A stretch of DNA of 64,000 nt. Source: Saururus chinensis (taxonomy: Eukaryota; Streptophyta; Magnoliopsida; Piperales; Saururaceae). This document shows positions 24,203-35,139 of the stretch, piece by piece. Numbering within the stretch: position 1 is the stretch's first letter; every line of letters starts with the position of its first letter. The stretch spans positions 19,966,563-20,030,562 of the forward strand of contig CP141145.1 of NCBI GenBank assembly GCA_035235625.1, read 5' to 3'. The notes beneath the pieces were generated by a model. The model ran no database searches and was not told where the DNA came from. It saw only the letters and a list, made by a program, of their open reading frames with translations. Made by a program: the position numbers and the translations under genes.

Positions 24203-24886
24203 ATGTTAGCACTAGTACCATACTGATGTTAATTATGCTACAGTGTATGCCGTCGATCTCGTTGACGAAGGGTTCTCATACATATCTTACATTGAGCTCA
24301 TTGTTAAAGTGGATCATTAAAAACACTTTCGTACCAGTGGAGGGGAAGGGAGAGAATGGGAATTATGCTTACAAGGAGATTTTTCAAAAAAAGAGGCAGG
24401 CCCGACTGTAGGGGAAAATTAGAGGGAGGGAGAGAGTTGTGTAAGGGAGGGAAGGGTCGGGCATGGGAGAGACTCTTTTTAATAGGGGTAGTGACGGTCA
24501 TTTTCTACACATTTTATAAGTCTTGTATGTGCGCGCGTCTAATTTGGCAAGTTGAACACCTACTACAATAGACTCAAAATCTACTTAGGTAAATCCAAAA
24601 CTCTTATTAAATAAGATATGTTGAAGAAAAACTGTTATAGTTAAGCATTTAAATAATAAATCAAATGTTGTAAACATGAGTTATTTACGTTTAGAGTTGT
24701 CCTAATTACTTAATTAATATACTCTCCTGTGCTGCAATAGAATTCTCTTTTGGAGTCACTACATGGGTATGTGACCCAAGTTTATTTTGACACATGGACT
24801 CCTTCATTTACCTATTTTATGCATAATAATACTTTAGGTTTCAAATGATACAATGTCAGGCTCATGCTAGCGTGTGTGAACTGTCT
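24203..24886. other. TPS-upstream spacer, unit 1
   Basis: Contains a purine-rich patch (24,340-24,470), then a spacer-repeat fragment (24,560-24,720; AAGCATTTAAATAATAAATC). The next 160 bp are shared with unit 2 (49,930-50,090). No gene seen. The CACTA element begins at its end after TCT. Confidence 0.45.
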
Positions 24887-25419
24887 CACTGCAACAAAAA
24901 AGACTATTATGCGTCATTAATAGTCTCGCATGCGTCGCTAATGACTATTAGCAATACATACAAAGCGTCGTCATAAGCATAAAAAAAAGTACAGTGACAA
25001 CTACATTTTAATGACGTATACCAAAACATCGCTAATAGTGCAATATTAGTGACATATATATATTTTTGCGACGCATAAACGAACGTCGCAAATAAGACAT
25101 TATTAGCAATGCATACTAACTTACGTCGCTAATATTTAATATTAGCGACGTTCTGTATGCGTCGCTAATATTAAAATAATTTTTTAAAAAATAAAAGTTT
25201 TTATCGATTAATAATTTTGTGAAATTGAAAAATAAAGTATAGTTATTAGCGACGCTTATATAAGTGTCACTAATAAAAAAGGAAAAAAATTATAAAAAAT
25301 AAACATTATTGGCGATGCTTTGAAAAGTGTCGATAATACAAATATATAAAATAAAAAAATATGTAGTGACACTTTTTAAACGTAGCTAATATACTAAAAT
25401 ATAAAAAAACTACCGGCTC

Positions 25420-25945
25420 CAGCTGATTGCTGCCATAGCGGAGAGAAGGGGGATGGGGGAGGCGCCGGCCGATTGCGGTCGGAGCAGAGAGGAAGAGAGA
25501 GGGGGGAGGGGGAGGCTCTAGCCGATTGTGGCCGGAGTGGAGAAGAAGGGGGAGGGGGAGGCTCTGGCCGATGGTGGCCGGAGCTGAGAAGAAAGGGGAG
25601 GGGTGGGAGGGCTCCAGCTAGAGGAGGCTGGAGCGGAGAAGAAGGGAGAGTGGGGAGGCTCCGGCAGATGGCGGCTGGAGCGGAAGGGGGAGGAAGAAGG
25701 GGGAAGGAGAGGGAGGGAGGGCTCCAGCCTGAGCAAGGAGGGGGAAGCGGGTGGCGGTGGAGCACGCCCGGATCATGGAGGGGGAGGCGGGCTGTAGCGG
25801 GGTGCAGCCAGAGAAGAGAAAGACTAGGGAGGGGGAGGGCAGCGGCAAAGGAAGGCCGGCTAGAGGGGGGCGGATCCGCAGGGGTGAGGTTGACAGAGGG
25901 GGGTGGCTGGAGGGGGAGAGGGGCGGGGAGGGGTGTTAAATAACC
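25420..25945. repeat. GC-rich purine minisatellite inside the CACTA element
   Basis: Roughly 60-68-bp units with the core GAGGCTCTGGCCGATTGTGG then CCGGAGTGGAGAAGAAGGGG repeat about five times, then decay into GGAGG-rich sequence. Long open frames exist on both strands here (Gly/Arg-rich one way, Pro/Ser-rich the other), but they follow from the base bias and the repeat and are not supported as genes. Confidence 0.65.
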
Positions 25946-26159
25946 GCGCAAGCGAAATTTTGGCCCGCACGGTAGAAATTTTCCAAAAGAATTAGCTTAT
26001 TAGCGATGCATAATCTATGCGTCCCTAATACGTTAACTAATAGCGACACATAAGATATGCGTTGCTACTACTATATATTATTAGCGACGTATAAAATTAT
26101 ATGTCGCTAATAATCAACCTGGTAGGGATCCATATAGTATACGTCACTAATAGTATTTT

Positions 26160-27391
26160 TTTATTTTTTTTATCTTCTCTCTCTCTAAATCTCTCCTCCC
26201 TCCACTCTCTCTCTTCCTCTCTCTCCCTCTCTCTCTCCTCTCTCTCATCCTCTTTCTCTCTCTCCTCTCTCTCTTCCTCCCTCCCTCTCTTCTCTCTCTC
26301 CTCACTCTCTCTCCTCTCTCCCTCCCTCTCTCTCCTTTTCTCTCCCTCCCCTCTCTCTCTCCCTCTCTCTCTCCCCCCTCTCCTCTCTCTCCTCTCTTTC
26401 ATTTTTTATGATTTTTTATTTTTATAAATTTATTTTAAAAATAAAAAAATGATATAAAATAAATATTACTAGTGACACATAGTAATATGTGTCACTAATA
26501 GACTAGGTATTAGCGACGCATAATGATATATGTCGCTAATACTTAGCCTATTAGCGACACATATTTCTATGCGTCACTAGTATTATTTATTTATATTTTT
26601 TATTATTTTTAAAATATAATAATTTATAAGAAAATTAAAATATTATTAATCTCCCTCTTCTCTCTCCTCTCCTTCTTCCCTCCCTCTCCTTCTCTCCCTC
26701 TCTCCTCACTTTCTCTGTTTTCTGTCTCTCTCCTCCCTCTCTCTCCTCTCCTTCTCTTCCTCTCTCCTCACTCCCTCTCGTTTCTGTCTCTCTCCTCCCT
26801 CTATCTCTCCTCTCTCTCTCTCTCCCTCTCTCCCTCCCTCTCTCTCTCCTCCCTCCCTCTCCTCTCTATCTCTCTCTCCTCACCCTCACTCTCTACCCAC
26901 CCTCTCCTCTCTATCTCTCTCTTCCCTCTCTTCTCTCTCCCTCACTCCCTCTCTCTCTCCTCTCCCTCTCCTCTCCTCTCTCTCTCCTCTCTCTCCTCTT
27001 TCTCTCTCTCCCTCTCCTCTCTCTCTCATCTCTCTACACACTATCTCTCCTCTAATTTTAATTTTTTATAATTTTTTATTTTATAAATTTATTTTAAAAA
27101 TAAAAAGATATAAAATAAATATTATTTGCGACACATAGTAATATGCATCGCTAATATACTAGGTATTAGCGATGCACAAAGATATTCGTCGCTAATACCT
27201 AGCCTATTAGTGACGCATACTAATAATATTTATTTTATTTTATTTTATTTTATTTTTAAAATATAATAATTTATAAAAAATTATAAAACATTAAAATTTA
27301 ATTCATCTCTCTTTCCCCTCTCATAACACACACTCTCTCTCATCCTATCTCTCTCTCCTCTCTTTCTCCCTCTCCTCTCCCTCCCTCTCTC

Positions 27392-27427
<36 letters not shown>

Positions 27428-27960
27428 CTCTCCCTCCCTCTCTCCTCTCTCTCTTCCCTCTCCTCTCTCTCCTCTTTGTCTCTCTCTCCTTCTCTCCTTC
27501 CTCTCTCTCTCCCTCTCTCTCCTCCCTCCCTCTCCCTCTCCTACCTCTCTCTCCTCTCTCTCTTCCTCTTTCTCTCTCTCCCTCTCCCTCTCCTCTCTCT
27601 CTTCCTCTTCCTCTCTCTCCCTCTCCCTCTCCTCTCTCTCTTCCTCTTTCTCTCTCGTTCCCTCTCCCTCTCCTCTCTCTCTTCCCCTTTCTCTCTCTCC
27701 CTCTCTCCTTCCTCTCTCTACACACTCTCTCGTCTATTTTTAATTTTTAATTTTTATAAATTTATTTTAAAAATAAAATAAATATTATTAGCGACGCATA
27801 GTAATATGTGTCATTAATAGACATGGTATTCGTGACTCATAACTATATGTGTCACGAATACCTAGTCTATTAGCGACACATAATCCTATTCGTCGCTAAT
27901 AATATTTATTTTATATATATTTTTTATTTTTAAAATATAATAATTTATAAAAAAATAAAA
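26160..27960. repeat. Three pyrimidine-tract/hairpin modules inside the CACTA element
   Basis: CT-rich tracts (26,165-26,405; 26,645-27,055; 27,305-27,735) are each followed by an AT-rich spacer holding the same set of hairpins, such as GTATTAGCGACGCATAATGA paired with ATATGTCGCTAATAC (26,507-26,542), near 26,480-26,590, 27,125-27,230 and 27,785-27,900. The module is the same in design as those at 868-2,735. The arginine/glutamate-rich open frames on the minus strand are tract artefacts. Confidence 0.75.
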
Positions 27961-28337
27961 TTTAAATTTTATTTTAAATTCATAACTATTTGTGACGCTT
28001 TCTAATAAGTTGATATTATTAAAACTATTAGCGAAACTTTTGATAAAACGTCGCTAATAGTAAAGATTTTTTTTTTAAATAAATATATTTTAGCGACACT
28101 TGTTGTATGCGTTGCTAATAGACATATATTAGCGACGCTTTGTATTATATGTCACTAATAATTATAGTAATAGCGATGCTTTATAATAAGTGTCGCTAAT
28201 ATATAACTATTAGCAACACTTAATAAAAAACGTCGCTAATAGTTGTTTTTTTGCGACGCTTAATTATGCATCGTAAATAGCAATTTTTATCGACGCTTAT
28301 ATTTGCGTTGCTAATGCTACATTTTGCTGTAGTGTCT

Positions 28338-29515
28338 CATATTAACTTTTTCCTTAAAAATTATGTGTTCCCCAAATTAGATGACCAAAAATAAGAAGAG
28401 AACATTATTGCTACATGCTTTATTGAATTTTCAAGTCTGTTGGAAAATTTTAGAATTTTTCATTCTTGTAATTAAATTTAAAATGGGTAAAAGTTACAAC
28501 ACCCATGTGAATCTCTTGTTGATATACATTCTCTGGTACCCTTGAAACATGGTCAACTTCCATTTCGTAAAGCTACCAAACTTGAGTTAATAGATGAACT
28601 AGGTCCCCTGGCGCATAGCTCAATAAATCCTACAAATATGATCTTAATTTGATCAAGAAATTACAAGCTGGAATAATATCTTATGAAACATAATGTATAA
28701 TACTTTTCCGTCCTAAATTAACAGCTCCATTTATCAAATTTAAGCGGTTGGGTACTGAAAAAGTATCGTGAGCTTATTTTTGCTTCTTTTATATGTGGGT
28801 TTCATCATTCAATAAAAATTACTCATTCTATCCTATATTAATGGCTACATTTAAAAAATAGTAGTTCTAATTAAATAGTAAAACCCACATAAAAGATAAG
28901 GAGAAATAAGCTTATGATACTATTTCTAAAGTACCCAACCATTTTAATTTAGCAAAATATAGCTATTAATATAAAATATTTTTTTTTTCCAAATAGAGCT
29001 ATTAATTTAGGACAGAGTATTATTTTTTCAAATGTAGTTATAAATATAAGATGGAGTTCTGCCCAAAAAGTTAATTATTTTATTTTAACAAATAAGATAT
29101 GTAGAGGAAACAACAACGAAGTACATTAATAATTAATAACATGGAAAAGTGTTGGACTTGTTTGTCCGGGTTTGAAAACACATCGAACCGGCCTGGTAGA
29201 ACTGGAATATATGCTATGTAAAGAGGTTTGCAGTAGCCAAAAAATAAAATAAAAAGTGAGTATCGTTTTCTGGCAGTAACTTCTCGTCTTTCATGCAAGA
29301 AGCTTTCAAGAAAGGATCCATTTCGTGTAGATTTTCTAGATGTTAGATTGTGGCTTTGGTTTTTTCTACCATCAGAGTGGTTTGAGTGGACAATGAACAG
29401 TTTCCAACTAATGCACGTGAGTTGTACTTAAAAATGGTGTTACACGTGAAATTTTAAAATGCAAATTAGTTTGATAGTAGGTAGAACTAATGTTCAACAA
29501 ATGCTTATAAATTCC
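28338..29515. other. TPS 5' flank, unit 1
   Basis: About 92-94% like 50,091-51,255 in unit 2 by eye over sampled stretches. The first 280 bp also resemble 11,300-11,560, next to the solo LTR, supporting a shared origin of the spacer DNA. It contains the Stowaway-like MITE at 28,699. No other coding region seen. Confidence 0.5.
28699..29062. mobile_element. Stowaway-like (Tc1/mariner) fold-back MITE, unit 1
   Basis: The left half (TACTTTTCCGTCCTAAATTA ... AGCTTATTTTTGCTTCTTTT) is repeated inverted in the right half (AAAAGATAAGGAGAAATAAG ... TAGGACAGAG), forming a long imperfect hairpin with AT-rich ends and TA at the edge. It is present in unit 2 (50,433-50,812), where the ends are closer to the CTCCCTCCGTCCC-type consensus, so it predates the duplication. 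Confidence 0.6.
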
Positions 29516-29522
29516 CAATTAC
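29516..29522 (+). promoter_or_regulatory. Probable TATA box of TPS pseudogene copy 1
   Basis: TATAAAT lies 80 bp before the TPS start codon and is identical and equally placed in copy 2, with well-conserved sequence between it and the ATG. Position and match fit a plant TATA box; the transcription start itself is not visible. Confidence 0.5.
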
Positions 29523-29595
29523 GAGGACCACCACCCCACAACGTGCACTAGTTCATTTCACAGGTTTGTTTCTTCTGTTAACTTCGTCCATAGTC

Positions 29596-31695
29596 ATGGC
29601 CACTTGTTTAGTAAATGCTAACTCTGGTCATAAACCATCCACTAAAAAGGAGATCGCTCGCTGTGATGCAAAATTTCATCCTTCGATTTGGGGTGATTAC
29701 TTCATCGAATTGTCGAGAAAAAAACGACTGTAAGTTCAACCCTCAAAATTGAATGCAACACTAGTTGTTTATGTGAGTACCATGACATATTTGTTTTAAA
29801 CTTGTTACCCATGTATAGGATCCGCCATCATCAACACTAGAAAGGATCGAAAAACTAAAAACAGAAGTGAGGAAGCTGCTATGGAATGCCACTGATACAC
29901 TTGAAAATATGAGTTTGATAGACATGATTCAAAGAACAGGAATTGGATACCATTTTGAGATGGAGATCATGGAAGCGATGAAGCGAATTTACGAAGCCAA
30001 TTGCAATTCCTGCAATGCAAGCTCTGATCTTTAAGAGGTTGCCTTTCATTTTCGATTGCTAAGGCAGCAAGGCTACAATGTATCAACAGGTTAGTTACCA
30101 TGTTGGTCATATAAGCATGGGGTCCTGGATGATGGATAGCATTTATCTTCTTATTTGCATCAAAATTGGCTAGTCATAAATTTCTTGGCATTGGCCCCAA
30201 CTTGTTCGTGCAGATGTGTTCAAAAGGTTTATAGACAACTCAGGAAGCTTGCAAAGTTGGATTTCAATCTGTTACAAGTGCTGCACCAGAAAGAACTAGC
30301 AGAATTCACAAGGTAACAACGTCGTTGTATTAATTCTTCATACTAGTAGTATATAGTGAGATAAGCTGTGGATGCAATTTTTTTGTCTTCAGGTGGTGGA
30401 AAGGACTGGAACTTCCCACCAAACTTCCCTTCATTAGGGACAGAATAGTTGAGTTGTACTTTTGGGTACTTGAAGCGCTTTCGGAGCCGAAGTACGCGAG
30501 AGCAAGGGAAATAATGGCAAAGAGTATCGTATTATTATCAGATATGGATGACATATATGATGTCTATGGCACACTTGAGGAGCTCCAACTCTTCACTAAT
30601 GCAATTGAAAGGTTTTGGATTTTAAACTTCCAACCATAGCAACTTAACTAAGAACAAATATTCTTGTTACATAATTTCTACTACGACATTTTGTTCATAT
30701 TTGTTGTTTTCACTTTCAGATGGGATATCCAAGCTGTTGACGAACTGCCAGACTACATGAAGACGGTCTTTCATGCTCTTGTGAAGACTTTGAGTGGATT
30801 TGGCGACCTGCTTAAACCAGAAGAGAAATACCGTCTTAGCTACTTGATACAAGCAGTATGCGAACAACGGCATCCCATATATTATATGCAAGCCTTTTAT
30901 TATCCAGGATACACTTTGCAAACAATATTATTAATATCCAATAATGCCAAGATTAATTTTATGTATAATAAATGTGATTTTGTTACTTCCGTGGCAGATG
31001 ATTGCAATGATGAAGGCATTCTTTGTGGAAGCACAATGGTTTTATTCGAAATATATTCCTACATTTGAAGAGTACATGGACAATGCACTAGTAACCTGTG
31101 GCTATTCCACCCTGACAGTAGCTTCCATGGTTGGACTAGATGAAATTGTAACCAAAGAATTCTTTGAGTGGGCAGTAAAAATACCCAAGATTGTTGCTTC
31201 TGCATCCATAATCTGCAGACTTAGGGATGACATTGTTGGGCACAAGGTAATGCCTACCTTTTCATTACAAACCAGAGAAATGATTGTTATCCGATGGACA
31301 AAAATATCAATAAAATTCATGGCTAATTCATCTCAGCATGTTGTGTTCGTGATATATATATATATACACACACACACACTTTCTCTAATGTACTCTATCC
31401 GGAAGAACAAGAAAGAGGAGATGCTCCTACAGCTGTTGAGACTTACATGAGTGACAATGGATGCACCGAAGATGAGGCATATAAGGTACTCAATGCCATG
31501 GTTAATACTGCTTGGAAGCAGGTGAATAGTGTATTCCTCCATGACACTTCCATCCCAAGGGCTATACTCATGAGAGTGGCTGGATTAGCTCGCGTCATTC
31601 AGATCTATTACCAAAACCGTGGTGGTTACAGTCACTCCACACATGAGACGAAGATGGTCATTGATTCGGTGCTCGTTGATCCTTTCCCTGTCTGA
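29596..31695 (+). pseudogene. Terpene synthase pseudogene, copy 1 (TPS-a-like)
   Basis: Seven exons can be drawn: 29,596-29,729; 29,819-30,089; 30,214-30,312; 30,393-30,611; 30,720-30,855; 30,998-31,246; 31,402-31,695. The family product is a class I terpene cyclase acting on a prenyl diphosphate. No N-terminal transit peptide precedes the RRX8W-type site, so a cytosolic sesquiterpene synthase is likeliest. Seen: IRDRIVE (RxR), DDIYD metal site in exon 4, and DDIVGHK starting the NSE/DTE site. Damage, compared with copy 2: RR of RRX8W is RC (TGT, 29,662-29,664); exon 1 is 2 bp longer, shifting frame; exon 2 has an in-frame TAA (30,032-30,034) where TAC/TAT is expected; exon 3 lacks 274 bp (99 versus 373 bp); the intron 6 acceptor AG is CG (31,400-31,401). 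It cannot encode a working enzyme. Exons 4-6 remain open. Confidence 0.9.
31352..31379. repeat. (AT)n(AC)n microsatellite in intron 6 of TPS copy 1
   Basis: Short AT run followed by an AC run. In copy 2 the same place has a longer pure AT run (53,322-53,364), so the locus is length-variable. Confidence 0.8.
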
Positions 31696-32889
31696 CCAGC
31701 ATCTATTCGACATTTGATAATAATGGGAAGCATGCATCTATGTTACATGTATCTTGAGCTTTAATACCCAACATATAATGGATTTCAATATTTTCAGCAT
31801 TCGACAACAAAATGCATGGTGAAGGACAATAGCTATCATGTGACACTTTGTATTTGTTTAAAAGCATATGAATCTTCAATTTAGTGGCCCATTTGGACGC
31901 AGGTGCGTCCTCATGGGATCCACGTCCAGAGTAAATGTTGGGCGTTTAAAATAATTTAAAATACTAGGGAACTGCGGTTGTGAGTTTTAGGCACAGTATC
32001 ACCGAGCAACCAAGAACCATATAACGTCCAACTTCTATCGTTCTTGCATAAACGTGTACATATAAAATACACATGATGATAATCCACCAGTTAGCCAAAG
32101 CTAAGTAAACTTGCCTCCTATTACACTAGGTTATAATAAAAATACAACTTACATGTATCCTAAGCATGCTCATGTTACTATATGTGTCATACTACATGAA
32201 TACAGTTCTTTCCAAATTCTTAAGCTTACCATAGAACAGAGATTGCAGAATACATCAATTCTTTAACAATGAAATTCAGCAGCTTCATGTCAAGAGAGTG
32301 AGCAGAGAAAAGGAAAATAAACAAGAGCTTCATGTGATAGATTGGGGAAGGTTTTCTTCTTTCCAATGATACTTAAGCTTACCATAGAAAGAAATCTTCA
32401 GCAGCCAATGTAATAAAAGACAAAAGCCACATCCAGAACCAGCAAGAGAACTAAAATAAGTTAGTTGGTAGCAGAGTTTTTGAGCAGGAAAACAAAGCAC
32501 AAACTAGAATTCATAGAAAGGAAAGAACTAAATAGGGGATGAATTGGGCAGCAAGGAAGAAGAGAATTAAAAGGGACGTACAAAAAAGAGAAATCAAGTA
32601 AGGAAGGACAAAATTGAATCATATAGAAGACAAGAATGACAGCTGTTCAGAACTTAGAAAAGCATAGCATTAAAATTTTAGAAACTGGAGAGGTGAAGAA
32701 AAGTCACAAAACATAGAAGAAATCAGTCATTCCATCCTCCAAAATAGATCAACATAGAGTTTTAGAGTCAATGAATTCAAGTAGAAGTTAGGATAAACAA
32801 AGACGAAGCAAGAAAAAACATCTCAAGTCGCAATTTACTATTCATCAAGTGGTTGAAGACAATGAACACTAACCCAATGTTACTGTTTA
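31696..32889. other. TPS 3' flank, unit 1
   Basis: About 98% like 53,684-54,865 by eye. 31,820-31,940 (TGTGACACTTTGTATTTG, then GATCCACGTCC) matches the spacer repeat at 7,705-7,830 and 9,295-9,420. An A/G-rich stretch follows (32,280-32,880). No gene seen. Confidence 0.5.
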
Positions 32890-33990
32890 AATAAAAATTG
32901 GCCTTAAAGCAAGTAAGGACTGTTGAACCAACTTCTAAGAACTTTATCCCATAAGAAAATAGAAAGGCTAAATGAGAGTGTCGGATTTATGGCTATAGTC
33001 ATCCTGCAAAGGCTTTTGAAGGGTACACTAGAGTATGTTATAGTTGTAAGAAACATGGACGTATAGCTTGACACCATCCTTAAGGTAATCGAGGTGCTCA
33101 AGGAAATATAAATAAAGATGGAAAGAAGAGGATTTGAGCTCAGGAGTTTTCTTTGTCGGCTAAAGATGCAAAAGACAATGCATACCTTGAAGGTACTATT
33201 CCTATTTTTAACCTATTATCTTGAGTGTTTTATGATCTTGGTTTATCACATTCTTTTATCTCTAAATTATTCTTAGAAGATGTCTACCATCCTAGGAGTA
33301 AGTTAGAAATGTCTTATATTATGCATACTGCATTAAGAAAAGTTATGTAGTAGATGAATGCTTGAGAAATATCATTTTTGTGTTGCAAGAAAGAAATTTT
33401 TGTGTTGATCTACTCATTTTAGAAATAGTAGATTATGATGTTATCTTGAGAATGGATTGATATGTGAACTTAAAATGCTTTGGTATATTGTCAGTTGAAG
33501 AGGATAAAATTGAGTACACCAGGAAATCAAAAACCTAAGATGCAGTAAATGATTGGAAGAAAGCATTCTTTTATCATTTCGGCAGTTAAAGCCCAAAAGT
33601 TAATGGAGAAAAAATGTTTTTCCTTTTTGGTTAGCATTGTGGAACGTAACAAGGAGAAGGGAAAACTATATGAGATACCCGTAGTAAGAGAATTTTTATA
33701 TGTGATTCCTGAGGAATTACCGGGTTTACTTCCAAGGAGGGAAGTAGACTTTACCATAGATTTAGTCTCATGAACTTTACCAAGTTCTGAAGCCCCATAG
33801 CGGATGACACTAACGGAGTTAAAAGTACTTAAGAACGAACTTGAGGAATTATTAGATAAAGGAGTTATTAGGCCGAGTGTCTCCCCTTATGGTGCATTGA
33901 TACTCTTTGTAAAGAAAAATGATGGGTCCATGAGGCTATGCATTGCTTATAGAATGATAAATCACAAAATGCTCTTATTCGGTTGTTGAC
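32890..33990 (+). mobile_element. Chromovirus-type Ty3/Gypsy gag-pol fossil fragment, unit 1
   Basis: Broken piece without LTRs. In order: gag CCHC zinc-knuckle region (about 33,000-33,080), aspartic protease region (about 33,200-33,450), and the start of reverse transcriptase with EELPGLLPRREVDFTIDL and [20 protein letters not shown] (about 33,700-33,970). These words match plant chromovirus polyproteins (Tekay/Reina/CRM group). Several breaks. A matching fossil is in unit 2 (56,146-57,206), so it predates the duplication. Confidence 0.85.
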
Positions 33991-35075
33991 GTTTCATAAT
34001 ACCTATGTTATTCTGTGTGATCATATGAAGATGCTCAGGAGATGAATTTGATACATCAACTCCATCAAACTAATTAGTTAAGATGACAATTCTTTTCTTA
34101 ACATTGGCAACTCTTCCTATAAGCAAATCCAGGTCAACCGGAAAGCGATTATTAATAACATGTGTGCATGATGTGTTCTATAAGAATTCTGCATTTTCTC
34201 CCATTATGGAATCATAAGCAACAATAAGAGGAGAATGACATTGGTGAACAATTGGGCTTTTGACATTGTTATCCTGTGGAACTTCGGGGGGTAGAATTAT
34301 GAATTGGACCAACCTGAGTAGAAGTAGCACCTTGCTAATTAAGAACATCAGCATCAGGCTTATTAGGCTGCTGACTCGCCAAATTGTTTCCATCTCTTAT
34401 TATGTGTCATGTTTGTCTAGTTTTTTATCTATCTCTTAAGGGCAATGACAATATCAATTACTTGGTCATTAAAAATTAAACAATTAGAGATATTATGACC
34501 AATAACCTTAAAATGATTGAAAAAAAAAGACTATTTCATGAATTACATTTTGGAATTTAATAGAACCACCCATATCCAATCTAATGCGACATTTGAGACG
34601 TGTTGACAAATCAACCTCTACACATATATGCGTACCAGCCATTCTTTTAGCATCTAAACACGCATTCTCAATGCTAATGAAAGTCCCGAAATCCAAATTC
34701 CTTGAGAAAGATATGTTGATGTCCCGGCTTACTAACCCAAATTGGTACAAACAGTGAATCATAACCATCATCGGTTAATTAATAGATTAAACCGCTGCAA
34801 ACGGACAGTAAAAATCACATTTGCATGATATTCCTAGCCAAAATTTTCATAATATCTTCTTCCAGTGAAATCCAATTTAGGAAAGATCTTGAATTAGTGG
34901 CATACCTTCCCACGTACGAATCACCCTTCAAATGTCACTCCGTGTTAAAAATCTTTCTTAGCACCTCCTTGCTTGCGAAGCCATTAAGCACCTTCCCGAT
35001 AATGAAAAATGTCCGGTAGGATTACACCAGTTGTCATCTTCCATTGTTTGAAGAGATCTGCCTAACTTGTTTCAG
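33991..35075 (-). mobile_element. LINE ORF1 (DUF4283-type) remnant, unit 1
   Basis: On the minus strand an 87-residue frame (34,508-34,771) contains LVSRDINISFSRNLDFG and AGTHICVEVDLSTRLKCRI, the pattern of the DUF4283/ORF1 protein of plant L1-type LINEs (WVRFPxLP...ARxCVEVDL). More ORF1-like sequence lies on both sides (34,178-34,393 downstream; 34,825-35,019 upstream on this strand). No ORF2 is attached. Compared with unit 2, about 400 bp of the 5' side are deleted near 35,085. The frame is interrupted and there is no sign of function. Confidence 0.65.
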
Positions 35076-35139
35076 GCGGATTCCATTGTTTGAAAATAAA
35101 CGAACTGCCTTCTGCTGTCCAGACCGAATTCAAAGATGT

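Larger units (their letters stand above)
24887..28334. mobile_element. Non-autonomous CACTA transposon, 3,448 bp, complete, 3-bp target duplication
   Basis: Left terminus CACTGCAACAAAA (24,887-24,899) and right terminus TTTTGCTGTAGTG (28,322-28,334) are inverted repeats agreeing at 11 of 13 positions. TCT flanks both ends (24,884-24,886; 28,335-28,337), the 3-bp target duplication of CACTA elements. Unit 2 lacks the element at the matching place (about 50,088-50,096). Subterminal regions (24,900-25,400 and 25,980-28,320) are dense in TTAGCGACGC/GCGTCGCTAATA motifs in both orientations, the expected transposase-binding arrays. There is no transposase frame. The interior consists of a GC-rich purine minisatellite and three pyrimidine-tract modules. 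Confidence 0.88.

Noticed and set aside
25394-25951. Long open frames on both strands (Pro/Ser-rich and Gly/Arg-rich)
   Set aside because: They overlap a GC-rich minisatellite inside the CACTA element; several frames are open at once, as expected from base bias.
27345-27725. Arg/Glu-rich open frame on the minus strand
   Set aside because: Complement of a CT tract; no start context, domain or conservation.
24900-28320. Regularly recurring GCGTCGCTAATA words resembling a CRISPR-type array
   Set aside because: Occur in both orientations, unevenly spaced, in a eukaryotic transposon; they are subterminal and hairpin repeats.
30944-31450. 168-codon frame reading through TPS exon 6 and intron 6
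   Set aside because: It is a read-through of the pseudogene's exon and intron, not a separate gene; the same applies to 52,914-53,438 and the short frames at 30,454 and 52,424.
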